39,415 nucleotides of DNA from Clostridiales bacterium UBA1728 (lineage in GTDB: Bacteria > Bacillota > Clostridia > Oscillospirales > Oscillospiraceae), in assembly GCA_002315975.1 (NCBI GenBank), contig DCIK01000015.1:126087-165501 (forward strand). The letters run 5' to 3'. Both the position numbers and the translations under genes were made by a program. Under the pieces are notes generated by a model, which was not told the origin of the DNA, ran no database searches, and saw nothing but the letters and a program-made list of their open reading frames with translations. Below, in pieces: positions 32,739 to 39,415 of the stretch (within the stretch, counting starts at the first letter, position 1; every line of letters begins with the position of its first letter).

Positions 32739-34566
32739 TGCACTTACCCTCCTTCAGGAACCTGGCAGCACCGCAGCTGCTGCAGGCATGGCGGCAGTCG
32801 GGCGAGAGCACGCCCTTCTCAGCCTGATGCTTTTCACGGAGCAGGAAAGCCTGGGTCACGCCCATGTTCAGCCGCTGCCAGGGCAGGAACTCGTCCTCTT
32901 CGCGGCGGCGGTTGGCATAGAAATCAAGGCTCAGACCGCATTCCTCGGCGGCCTTCGTCCAGCGCTCGTATCGGAAGCCCTCGCTCCAGCTCTCTAAGTA
33001 GCCGCCCTGCCGCCAGATGCTCTCCAGCAGCGCACCGACCCTTCGATCGCCGCGGGAAAGTACGGCCTCGGTGTGGGAGGTCTCGTCGTCGTGCCAGTTG
33101 TAGGTTACGCTGCGGGCCTTCATGGTATCCCGCAGGAGCTTTACCCGGCGCATATATTCCTCGCGGCTGACCTGCGGCTCCCACTGGAAGGCGGTGTGGG
33201 GCTTGGGCACAAAGCAGGAGGTGGAAACGGTGATGCGGCAGCCGCGAGCCTTATTGCTGGCGTTCTCCCGCCAGCAGTGGACGACCTTATCCACCAGTTC
33301 GGAGATGCCGATCACATCCTCGTCGGTTTCGGTGGGGAGACCCAGCATGAAGTAGAGCTTCACGCCGTTCCAGCCGCCGGAGAAGGCCACGGCACAGCTG
33401 TGGAGCAGGTCTTCTTCGGTGACATTCTTATTAATCACATCCCGCAGACGCTGGGTGCCGGCCTCGGGAGCGAAGGTCAGGCCGCTTTTGCGCACCTTCT
33501 GTACCCGCTCCATAATCTCCATGGAGAAGTTGTCGGCCCGGAGAGAGGGCAGGGAGAAGCCGATGCCCCGGGGCTCGCAGTAGTCGATGAGACCGTCGCA
33601 GAGCTGAGAGAGCCCCTTATAATCGGAGCTGGAAAGGCTGGAGAGGGTCAGCTCCTGATAGCCGGTATACTCCAGCGCTTCCTTGCCCTGCTGCACCAGC
33701 GTTTCCACACTGCGGGCGCGGACGGGACGGTAAATCTGACCGGCCTGACAGAAACGGCAGCCACGGATGCAGCCGCGAAACAGCTCCAGCGTAACGCGGT
33801 CGTGAACAACCTCAGTGGAGGGAACGATCTGATTGGTGGGGAAAACGCTGTGCTCAAAGTCCTCCATAATGGCCTTGGTGACCGTCTCTGGCGCACCGTC
33901 CAGAGGCACAAGGTCGGTCTGGATACCGTCCTCGTTATAGACAGGCTCATAGAGAGAGGGCACATATACGCCCCGGATGGCGCTGGCTGCCTTCAAAAAT
34001 GCAGCTTTCGTCCAGCCCTCACGCTTGGCCTTACGGAGCAGCTCCAAAAGCTCGCAGTCCGCATCCTCACCCTCGCCGATGACCATCAGATCAAAGAACT
34101 CTGCCATGGGCTCACCGTTGCAGCAGGCGCTGCCGCCGGCAAAGACCAGAGGCGTCAGGTTCGGACGCTCGGCACTGCGGATGGGGATACCGGCAAGATC
34201 AAGCATTTCCAGAACGGTGGTATCCGCCATCTCATAGCCCATGGAGAAGCCCAGCGCATCAAACTCGCTGAGCGGATCGCCGCTCTCCAGTGCGGTCAGG
34301 GGCAAACCGTGAGCACGCATCTGCTCGTCCATGTCGAACCAGGGGGCAAAGCAGCGCTCGCACCACACGCCGTCCATGCGGTTAATGCACTCGTAGAGGA
34401 TCCGCAGACCCAGATTGGACATGCCGATCTCGTACACATCCGGGAAGCAGAGCGCCATGCGCAGCTCCACCTCGGCTTTATTCTTCATGGTCTGCCCGTA
34501 CTCACCGCCGGTGTATCGGGCGGGCTTCTGTACCAGGGGCAGAATCTTTTCTAATTCTTTATCCAT
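32731..34566 (-). CDS. TIGR03960-type B12-binding-domain radical SAM protein
   Basis: The 611-residue protein has an N-terminal region with ARYTGGEYGQTMKNKAEVELRMALCFPDVYEIGMSNLGLRILY, then a B12-binding-like domain. The radical SAM core follows with C266xxxC270xxC273 in RGCIRGCRFCQAGQIYRPVRARS. The C-terminus holds CRHACSSCG, a likely extra metal site. The exact reaction is unknown. The ORF could begin at 34653, but ATG 34566 has AGGAG 7 nt upstream and begins at the conserved MDKELEKILPLV. It is transcribed divergently from mgtE. Confidence 0.88.
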   Translation of the reverse strand: MDKELEKILPLVQKPARYTGGEYGQTMKNKAEVELRMALCFPDVYEIGMSNLGLRILYECINRMDGVWCERCFAPWFDMDEQMRAHGLPLTALESGDPLSEFDALGFSMGYEMADTTVLEMLDLAGIPIRSAERPNLTPLVFAGGSACCNGEPMAEFFDLMVIGEGEDADCELLELLRKAKREGWTKAAFLKAASAIRGVYVPSLYEPVYNEDGIQTDLVPLDGAPETVTKAIMEDFEHSVFPTNQIVPSTEVVHDRVTLELFRGCIRGCRFCQAGQIYRPVRARSVETLVQQGKEALEYTGYQELTLSSLSSSDYKGLSQLCDGLIDYCEPRGIGFSLPSLRADNFSMEIMERVQKVRKSGLTFAPEAGTQRLRDVINKNVTEEDLLHSCAVAFSGGWNGVKLYFMLGLPTETDEDVIGISELVDKVVHCWRENASNKARGCRITVSTSCFVPKPHTAFQWEPQVSREEYMRRVKLLRDTMKARSVTYNWHDDETSHTEAVLSRGDRRVGALLESIWRQGGYLESWSEGFRYERWTKAAEECGLSLDFYANRRREEDEFLPWQRLNMGVTQAFLLREKHQAEKGVLSPDCRHACSSCGAARFLKEGKCNG

Positions 34567-34666
34567 AAAAGGCTCCTGTACTTTATTATTTGACAATCGC
34601 AGATGGTAATGGTATCTCTGAAAAATCAGTGTAGGGGCTGGAGGTTTCATCACTACTGTTTTATCT

Positions 34667-34695
34667 ATTCTAAACCATTTTCACGAAAATGGCAA
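34667..34695 (-). promoter_or_regulatory. Sigma-A promoter of the radical SAM operon
   Basis: On the minus strand, TTGCCA (34690-34695) and TAGAAT (34667-34672) are separated by 17 nt, about 100 nt before the start codon. It is back to back with the mgtE promoter 26 nt away. Confidence 0.6.
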
Positions 34696-34720
34696 GAGTT
34701 GAGAACGGCATTCTTTTGCC

Positions 34721-34749
34721 TTGACTTTTTCTGACAGTTACGCTATATT
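34721..34749 (+). promoter_or_regulatory. Sigma-A promoter of mgtE
   Basis: TTGACT (34721-34726) and TATATT (34744-34749) are separated by exactly 17 nt. The predicted transcript would carry a leader of about 220 nt before mgtE. Confidence 0.8.
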
Positions 34750-34794
34750 AAGTTCCGGCCTTTTGGCTAATACTGAAAATAAGGAGGAAACATC

Positions 34795-34902
34795 ATGGAC
34801 GCTGGAAGTAGTAGCGGCACAGGTTCGGCAGACCGAAGTAAGCGGGCAGCCGCACCCACTCTGTGGCGTTCCCGCCTCTTGAGAATAGCGAAATACAACT
34901 GA
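34795..34902 (+). CDS. Upstream ORF (35 aa) in the mgtE leader
   Basis: The ORF has a strong AAGGAGG site (34781-34787) 7 nt before its ATG. The product starts MDAGSSSGTGSADRSKR, then AAAPTLWRSRLLRIAKYN; it is small, basic and Ser/Arg-rich with no membrane segment. I do not recognise the peptide. The coding region contains the whole 5' side of a long RNA helix, so its translation should control that structure. The ORF may work as a sensor of translation rather than through the peptide itself. Confidence 0.6.
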   Translation: MDAGSSSGTGSADRSKRAAAPTLWRSRLLRIAKYN

Positions 34903-34967
34903 ATATTCCCTTGCTTTGGTCTGCCTTTGTGCCGGACTTCCTGAAGTGAGTTTCTGAAAACAGGAGG
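34804..34967 (+). promoter_or_regulatory. Structured mgtE leader RNA with alternative pairings
   Basis: Three collinear pairings join the uORF to sequence after its stop: 34804-34809 with 34936-34941 (6 bp), 34815-34821 with 34928-34934 (7 bp), and 34827-34842 with 34910-34925 (16 continuous bp, two of them G-U). An inner hairpin closes at GCGGG 34842-34846 with CCCGC 34871-34875. The outermost 3' strand (CTTCCTG, 34937-34943) can instead pair with CAGGAGG (34961-34967), the mgtE ribosome binding site. The M-box consensus is not visible. Confidence 0.65.
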
Positions 34968-34976
34968 AAAAAACAA

Positions 34977-36350
34977 ATGGCAGTACACAATGTAACGGTG
35001 GAGCGCACCCTCGCCACCCTGCTGGAGGCAAAGCGTTACTCCACCATCAAGGACATCCTTGTGACCATGAACGGCGCGGACATCGCATCCGTGTTCTCCA
35101 CTCTCGATGAGGAGACGCTGCCCCTGCTCTTTCGGCTGCTGCCCAAGGAGCTGGCCGCAGAAGCCTTCGCGGAAATGGAGAGTGAGCAGCAGGAGCTGCT
35201 CATCCGGGGCTTTTCCGATAAGGAGCTGAAGGAGGTCGTCAACGAGCTGTTCGTGGACGACGCCGCCGACCTTGTGGAGGAAATGCCCGCCAGCGTGGTA
35301 AACCGGATTTTAGAGCAAGCTGACCCGGAATTCCGCAAGGAAATCAACGAAATGCTCCAGTACCCCGAGGATTCCGCCGGCAGCGTGATGACCACGGAGT
35401 ATGTATCCCTGCGCAGCGACATGAGCGTGGCCGATGCCATTGAGCGCATCCGCAGAGCGGGCGTGGACAAGGAAACGGTCTACACCTGCTATGTGACCTC
35501 GGAGCGGAAGCTGCAGGGCATCGTGCCCCTGCGCTCGATTCTGATGTGCCGCGACAATGAAAAGCCCATCTCCGAGATCATGGATACCCATGTCATCACC
35601 GTAAACACCTTAGACAGCAGCGAATTTGCCGCGTCTCAGCTCTCGCACTATAACTTTATCGCCCTGCCCGTGGTGGACAGCGACGGGCACATGGTGGGCA
35701 TCATCACCTTCGACGATGCCATGGACGTCCTTCGGGACGAGGCCACCGCAGACATGGAGATCATGGGCGGCATGACCCCCTCGGAAAAGAGCTATCTCCG
35801 CTCCAACGCCTGGGAGCTTTTCCTGCACCGTATCCCCTGGCTTCTGCTGCTGATGGTCTCCGCCACCTTCACGGGCATGATCATCACCTCTTTTCAGAAC
35901 GCCCTTGCCGCGCAGGTGGCTCTGACCGCCTTTATCCCCATGCTCATGGACACCGGCGGCAACTCCGGTTCTCAGGCATCCGTTACGATCATCCGCGCTC
36001 TCAGTCTCGATGAGCTGGAATTCCGGGACATCCCCAGAGTGCTTTGGAAGGAGCTGCAGACCTCGCTCCTCTGCGGCAGCGCGCTGGCCGTGGTCTGCTT
36101 CGGGAAGATTTACCTCATCGACCGACTCCTCATGGGCAACAGTGATCTGACCGTCAGCGTGATTTTCGTGGTCTGCCTGACCATGCTGCTGACGGTTATC
36201 GTGGCCAAACTCATCGGCTGCAGTCTCCCCATGGTAGCCAAGCGCCTGGGCTTTGACCCCGCGGTTATGGCCAGCCCCTTTATCACCACCATCGTAGACG
36301 CTGTTTCGCTGCTGGTTTATTTCAGCTTTGCGAGTATGCTTTTATTCTAA
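34977..36350 (+). CDS. mgtE: Magnesium transporter MgtE
   Basis: MgtE (457 aa) is a Mg2+ channel gated by cytoplasmic Mg2+. The N-terminal helical domain (about residues 1-130, with FSDKELKEVVNELFVDDAADLVEEMPASVV) is followed by two CBS domains (about 131-255; SAGSVMTTEYVSLRSDMSVADAI and IMDTHVITVNTLD). Five transmembrane segments follow (about 280-457) with the pore motif PMLMDTGGNSGSQASVTIIRALS. Length is normal. The ribosome binding site CAGGAGG may be covered by a leader hairpin. A strong terminator follows the gene. Confidence 0.95.
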   Translation: MAVHNVTVERTLATLLEAKRYSTIKDILVTMNGADIASVFSTLDEETLPLLFRLLPKELAAEAFAEMESEQQELLIRGFSDKELKEVVNELFVDDAADLVEEMPASVVNRILEQADPEFRKEINEMLQYPEDSAGSVMTTEYVSLRSDMSVADAIERIRRAGVDKETVYTCYVTSERKLQGIVPLRSILMCRDNEKPISEIMDTHVITVNTLDSSEFAASQLSHYNFIALPVVDSDGHMVGIITFDDAMDVLRDEATADMEIMGGMTPSEKSYLRSNAWELFLHRIPWLLLLMVSATFTGMIITSFQNALAAQVALTAFIPMLMDTGGNSGSQASVTIIRALSLDELEFRDIPRVLWKELQTSLLCGSALAVVCFGKIYLIDRLLMGNSDLTVSVIFVVCLTMLLTVIVAKLIGCSLPMVAKRLGFDPAVMASPFITTIVDAVSLLVYFSFASMLLF

Positions 36351-36355
36351 ACAAA

Positions 36356-36420
36356 GAGCCTCTGGTTCCGACAATGTCACTAAGTTAGTCACATTGCCGT
36401 TACCAGAGGCTCATTTTTTA
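36356..36420 (+). terminator. Terminator of mgtE
   Basis: An 11-bp outer stem GAGCCTCTGGT/ACCAGAGGCTC and a second inner pairing (CAATGT/ACATTG, ACTAA/TTAGT) form one long hairpin followed by ATTTTTTAA. The T run overlaps the stop codon of the convergent YczE-type gene, so it may also slow transcription from that side. Confidence 0.85.
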
Positions 36421-37083
36421 ATCTGCAATTTTTTTCAGAAACTTCACGACCTGCCCCACGGATAGGGCTGAGATCAGGGTGCCTTCCCGGACAACCACCA
36501 TGTCGCCGGTGAGGGAGCGTACGCCGCCGAGAAACGCAAACTGCAGCGCAAAGGCCAGCGCAATGATAGACGTGTCCACCAGCGTCTTGCAGTCGCCAAA
36601 GGGCTTTCCGCTCACATCTGCAATGGCCTGTGCCAGACCCTCGGCGGGCATGGGCGTCAGCTGAGGCTTCAGGTATAGGTATACACCCACGGCGATGATG
36701 GCAATGCTCAGAGTAAGGTAGAGGAGCCTGAAGGGATAGTTCTGCGGCCGGGGAAAGTTCATCAGCAGGTGACCCTTGGCCTTGGGGTCAATGCCCACGA
36801 AGTCCACAATGGAACCAAAAACGATGCCCACGGCAACGCCCAGGCAGTGGGAGATTCTGAATTTTTTCCGGAGCACCGCAAGCTGCGCCAGCACCAGAAC
36901 GCAATAGCAGAGAATAACCATTTTCCCCAATGTAAAGCCCCAGATCAGCTCCAGCACCCGGGGAACGGAGCTCACAGGAGAGATACCGATTCCGGCCATC
37001 TTGGAAAAATTGATTCCCACGGCAATAATGAAAAGGCCTATAACATAATAAGTCAGACGCAGGAATATGTTTTTATCTTTCAT
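36418..37083 (-). CDS. YczE/YitT-type (DUF6198) integral membrane protein
   Basis: The 221-residue protein has about five hydrophobic segments. It begins FLRLTYYVIGLFIIAVGINFSKMAGIGISPVSSVPRVL, matching YczE-family proteins, which share the GIGISPWDV-like motif after the first membrane segment. It has VGVAVGIVFGSIVDF as segment three. Function is unknown; some relatives act as small-molecule transporters. It has a promoter with a perfect -35 box. It converges on mgtE and shows no operon partner. Confidence 0.75.
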   Translation of the reverse strand: MKDKNIFLRLTYYVIGLFIIAVGINFSKMAGIGISPVSSVPRVLELIWGFTLGKMVILCYCVLVLAQLAVLRKKFRISHCLGVAVGIVFGSIVDFVGIDPKAKGHLLMNFPRPQNYPFRLLYLTLSIAIIAVGVYLYLKPQLTPMPAEGLAQAIADVSGKPFGDCKTLVDTSIIALAFALQFAFLGGVRSLTGDMVVVREGTLISALSVGQVVKFLKKIAD

Positions 37084-37119
37084 GGCCGACTCCCTTCTCT
37101 TTCCGTTTTAGAGGAGTCA

Positions 37120-37148
37120 AGCCTACACACAACACCGGGAATTGTCAA
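37120..37148 (-). promoter_or_regulatory. Candidate promoter of the YczE-type gene
   Basis: On the minus strand, TTGACA (37143-37148) and TAGGCT (37120-37125) are separated by 17 nt. The -10 is poor. The rest of the 37149-37330 gap is AT-rich with no further signal. Confidence 0.55.
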
Positions 37149-37330
37149 GCCATTTCGGCGTAAAAACAGCCTGTGCCCCAAGTTTCGGCACATTGCTCTC
37201 CGGGGCTATTTTTCATCGTGGATTATTGAAAAAATTGTGCAAAATAAAATGATAATAAAAAAAATTTTCAGAAAAGAAAAACTTGAGGAATATTGAAACG
37301 CGACAGACAGCGTCAGTACCCCACCGGAGT

Positions 37331-37882
37331 TTACTCCCAGTGCTCAAAACGAACCATGTCGTCATAGCTCTTTCTCGGCCTCGCCTTGGGCGCTTCCGCA
37401 GCGTAACCGATGGGCAGGACGCCGCTGATATACATATAGTCGGGCACACCCGCCGCTTCGCGCATGGCCTTCTGCTCATATGCCCCTGTCCAGCAGGTGC
37501 TCAGTCCCATATGCTCAATCTCCAGCAGCATATAGCCCACAGCAATGCCCATATCCCGCACAATGCGGCGCATATCCGGCAGTCCGGGGTCTTCATCGAC
37601 ACATCTGAGCACGTCCTCCGGAATTCTCGTACGGATGTCGCCCATGCATACGATGAACACAGGTGCATCCAGCATCCACTGCTGATTGCTGTCGGCAGCC
37701 ACAATGCGTTTTTTCGTCTCCTCATCACGGATAACCAGAAACTTCCACGGCTGCGAATTATTACCGGAGGGAGCCAGTCTCCCTGCCTCGATAATCTGTC
37801 TGACAGCCTCTTCGCTAACGGGCCGGGTCTGATATTTTCTCACGCTGCGTCTTGATTCGATTTCTTTCATCATAAGTGTCAC
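37331..37882 (-). CDS. Nitroreductase-family FMN-dependent oxidoreductase
   Basis: The 183-residue protein begins with the family pattern IESRRSVRKYQTRPVSEEAVRQIIEAGRLAPSGNNSQPWKFLVI, where the Arg/Ser and Asn/Gln residues contact FMN. It continues with the helix carrying AVGYMLLEIEHMGLSTCWTGAY and the FMN-phosphate region near the C-terminus (GYAAEAPKARPRK). The enzyme would reduce nitro compounds, quinones or flavins with NAD(P)H; the true substrate is not predictable. The start is probably GTG 37882, with AAAGG 7 nt upstream; ATG at 37873 or 37870 are alternatives. Confidence 0.88.
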   Translation of the reverse strand: MTLMMKEIESRRSVRKYQTRPVSEEAVRQIIEAGRLAPSGNNSQPWKFLVIRDEETKKRIVAADSNQQWMLDAPVFIVCMGDIRTRIPEDVLRCVDEDPGLPDMRRIVRDMGIAVGYMLLEIEHMGLSTCWTGAYEQKAMREAAGVPDYMYISGVLPIGYAAEAPKARPRKSYDDMVRFEHWE

Positions 37883-37982
37883 TATACCGCCTTTCTGTGT
37901 TAAAACCTTTGAATGTCAACCCTGTATCCGAGAACCGGAGGTATCATAGATCATGTCATTCTCTCCTTTTGCTTCAGTATAT

Positions 37983-38279
37983 AGTCGATTGTAAAACTTC
38001 GTTTTACAATCGAGATAAGGCACTCGCATTGATCGCGACAGCTCTGCCGGGTCCCATTGTGTGCAAGCACACAATGGGAGAGGAGGAGCAGCGGAGTGAA
38101 CGAGCCCTATCCCGAAAGGATGGGGCAAGCGATACGAAGCTTGTGACGACGACGATGCGAGGGCGTGCCAACAGAGTGCGCCTCATGGTATTTTCAGGCG
38201 GGCTAAGCTCGAGCTGAAAATGATTGAACTTTTTTGCAAGGCTGACGAAATCAATCTGGTGAGCACTTTTACGATTGAC
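37983..38279. repeat. MITE-like structured repeat, copy 2
   Basis: This 297-bp element matches the reverse complement of 255-483 over its whole length apart from an extra internal segment of about 80 bp. The extra part adds a strong hairpin (CCCATTGTGTGC/GCACACAATGGG). The terminal hairpin TCGATTGTAAAAC/GTTTTACAATCGA sits at one end and ACTTTTACGATTGA at the other. An exact 13-bp direct repeat TGCTTCAGTATAT flanks it at 37970-37982 and 38280-38292. No transposase or credible ORF is inside. It fills most of the gap between the nitroreductase and thioredoxin-like genes. Confidence 0.75.
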
Positions 38280-38334
38280 TGCTTCAGTATATCCAACGCA
38301 GGCGCAAAATGCAACAGGAATAGAATGTGTACCA

Positions 38335-38394
38335 ATAGGGGCAAATGCAAGCTCATGGGTGCAAATTGATACCCGTGGGTGCAAACAGATTCTT
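38335..38394. repeat. Three tandem ~20-bp units in an intergenic gap
   Basis: GCAAA recurs at exactly 20-nt steps (38341, 38361, 38381), each preceded by a GGG-rich box: ATAGGG, ATGGGT and GTGGGT. The second and third units share GTGCAAA preceded by TGG. Two helical turns per unit would place the boxes on one DNA face, as for a multi-site protein-binding element. The flanking sequence to 38444 shows nothing else. Confidence 0.45.
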
Positions 38395-38444
38395 TCCATA
38401 ATAAAATCGGCTTTTGAGAGCGCGAGCTGAAATGGTTTGTCCTA

Positions 38445-38810
38445 TCAGGTTCTTATTATAAGCCGTTCAATATCTCCCGGCTTCAATACCTTGCCCATAG
38501 AAACGACCTGCTCGTTTACAACAAGCGCAGGCATTGACATCACACCGTATTCCATGACCTTTTGCAGGTCGGTGATGTATTCGACCTCCACATTGAGTCC
38601 GGCAGCTTTAACGGCATTCTGTGCATTTTCATAAAGAGCGTGACAATTTTTGCAGCCGGAGCCGAGAACCTTGATACAGCAGACCCCTTCAATGGTTTCC
38701 CCGCAGCAGATGACTTTGCTTGTTGTATCCTTTGCATCGGCTGTGCCGCATCCGCAGGTGCAATTGCCCTTGACTTCGTTTTTCTCTTGTTTCTTTTCAA
38801 ACAGTGACAT
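38445..38810 (-). CDS. Thioredoxin-like small redox protein with a Cys-rich N-terminus
   Basis: The 121-residue protein ends in a thioredoxin_3-type domain with the active site GSGCKNC (C53, C56) and the cis-Pro region VMSMPALVVN. The N-terminal 45 residues are unusual: CTCGC at 17-21, then CC at 35-36 and at 44-45, giving nine cysteines in the first 56 residues. This suggests metal or metalloid binding. The start ATG at 38810 follows GGAGG; an ATG 15 nt upstream is possible. It lies 23 nt after the permease gene, a pairing seen for YraQ-type permeases in arsenic-related clusters (family knowledge; no arsenic gene is in view). Confidence 0.85.
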   Translation of the reverse strand: MSLFEKKQEKNEVKGNCTCGCGTADAKDTTSKVICCGETIEGVCCIKVLGSGCKNCHALYENAQNAVKAAGLNVEVEYITDLQKVMEYGVMSMPALVVNEQVVSMGKVLKPGDIERLIIRT

Positions 38811-38833
38811 AATGAATCCCTCCATTTAATTAT

Positions 38834-39415
38834 TCAAGCCAGCAGATACTGGATTGCATTGAACAGGTAGCCTACAAGGATAATTCCGACTGTACAGACG
38901 GAAATAAATATTCCGAGCAGCTTTGGCTTTACAGCTTTGCGGAGCATGATTATGGACGGCAGGGACAAGGTCGTAACTCCCATCATAAAAGACAGCACAA
39001 CACCGAGCCGTGCGCCCTTTGCCAGCAGTGCCTCCGCTATGGGGATCGTTCCGAAAATATCCGCATACATCGGTATTCCCGCTATTGTGGCGATCGAGAC
39101 ACCAAACGGATTTCCCGTACCGAGAACTTTTACTACCATCTCTTCGGGAATCCAGTTGTGAATGACGGCACCGATGCCGACACCGATCAGCACATAGGGA
39201 TATACTTTTTTCGCTGTGCCGCAGACCTGCTCCCACGCATATTTGCATCTATCCTTTAAATGCAGTTCGTCCTGCGGAACATCAATAGATCTTCCGTTGC
39301 GAATAAATGCCTCGACCTGATTTTCCAAATGAAGTTTTTCTATCAATGCGCCGCCGACAACGGCGATAACGAGACCGAAAATCACATACAGAACAGCAAC
39401 CTTCCAGCCGAATAT
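38834..39415 (-). CDS. YraQ/ArsP-type (DUF318) permease, 3' part only
   Basis: The reading frame is open to the window edge, so the start is missing. About 193 codons are visible. Features are the conserved segment KVAVLYVIFGLVIAVVGGALIE, a cytoplasmic linker, and VYPYVLIGVGIGAVIHNWIPEEMVVKVLGTGNPFGVSIATIAGIPMYADIFGTIPIAEALLAKGARLGVVLSFMMGVTTLSLPS, typical of the second half of DUF318 permeases. An apparent GTG at 39385 is internal to the frame, not a real start. Base composition here is more AT-rich than the rest of the window, which could reflect transfer. Confidence 0.88.
   Translation of the reverse strand: MFGWKVAVLYVIFGLVIAVVGGALIEKLHLENQVEAFIRNGRSIDVPQDELHLKDRCKYAWEQVCGTAKKVYPYVLIGVGIGAVIHNWIPEEMVVKVLGTGNPFGVSIATIAGIPMYADIFGTIPIAEALLAKGARLGVVLSFMMGVTTLSLPSIIMLRKAVKPKLLGIFISVCTVGIILVGYLFNAIQYLLA

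Noticed and set aside
34633..34650. GTGTAGGGGCTGGAGG, resembling the start of the palindromic repeat family
   Set aside because: Only about ten bases match and no inverted partner arm is present, so it cannot be called a repeat copy.
34756..34976. M-box (ykoK) magnesium riboswitch upstream of mgtE
   Set aside because: The conserved M-box core sequence is not visible; the pairing pattern found is different.
34738..35031. Minus-strand ORFs covering the mgtE leader
   Set aside because: They have no ribosome binding site and arise because the leader is an extended inverted repeat; the plus strand has promoter, uORF site and mgtE.
38004..38399. A 131-codon minus-strand ORF over the repeat and the phased boxes
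   Set aside because: Its His/Cys-periodic start comes from the 20-bp repeats and the rest from the MITE-like element; there is no convincing ribosome binding site or homology pattern.

Overview
The window looks like a chromosome segment of a moderately high-GC, endospore-forming member of the Clostridia, probably an Oscillospirales/Ruminococcaceae-type gut anaerobe. This is inferred from gene content and gene order, not from a marker tree. The evidence is a ytfI-ytfJ(GerW)-dacF sporulation-type block next to scpAB, the tig-clpP-clpX-lon-engB order usual in Firmicutes, a DUF1540 protein, ferredoxin-dependent 2-oxoacid oxidation joined to ptb-buk, and many consensus sigma-A promoters with 17-nt spacers. 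No rRNA, tRNA, CRISPR array, prophage or transposase gene was seen.

Layout. Positions 1-24565 are almost all minus strand. From high to low coordinate they hold: an M13 lipoprotein peptidase and a small double-glycine-leader peptide; rplS; an ABC importer (binding protein, permease, ATPase) behind a tyrosine-codon-rich leader; lepB-ylqF-rnhB-yraN; PAP2 and metallophosphoesterase genes; the protein quality-control block tig, clpP, clpX, lon, engB and a site-2 protease; then scpA-scpB-ytfI-ytfJ-dacF-rluB; then an RpiR regulator, an HI0933-type flavoprotein and the start of cmk. A lone plus-strand DUF1540 gene sits at 15676.

Positions 24886-32016 are plus strand and read as a fermentation module: a highly expressed-looking FAD oxidoreductase, a P-loop ATPase, four subunits of a ketoisovalerate-type ferredoxin oxidoreductase, and phosphate butyryltransferase plus butyrate kinase. 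The genes from the ferredoxin subunit onward are packed with overlaps of 0-17 nt. Together they would turn a 2-oxoacid into an acyl-CoA, an acyl phosphate, then a free acid plus ATP. Converging on this is a radical SAM pair (32079-34566), and diverging from the pair is mgtE (34977) with an elaborate 5' leader. The right end holds a YczE-type membrane protein, a nitroreductase, and a thioredoxin-like protein with a cut-off YraQ-type permease.

The most interesting signals are non-coding or very small. (1) A 33-codon leader with seven Tyr codons, a perfect promoter and an intrinsic terminator precedes the ABC importer and has the parts of a ribosome-mediated attenuator. (2) The mgtE leader encodes a 35-codon ORF whose RNA can form a 29-bp interrupted long-range helix, with an alternative pairing that would cover the mgtE ribosome binding site. 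(3) A structured repeat of 229/297 bp occurs twice in opposite orientation, each copy flanked by a direct repeat as expected for a transposed MITE-like element; one copy supplies the stop codon of the neighbouring gene. (4) A separate ~108-bp palindromic repeat also occurs twice. (5) A 69-residue double-glycine-leader peptide has no visible maturation genes.
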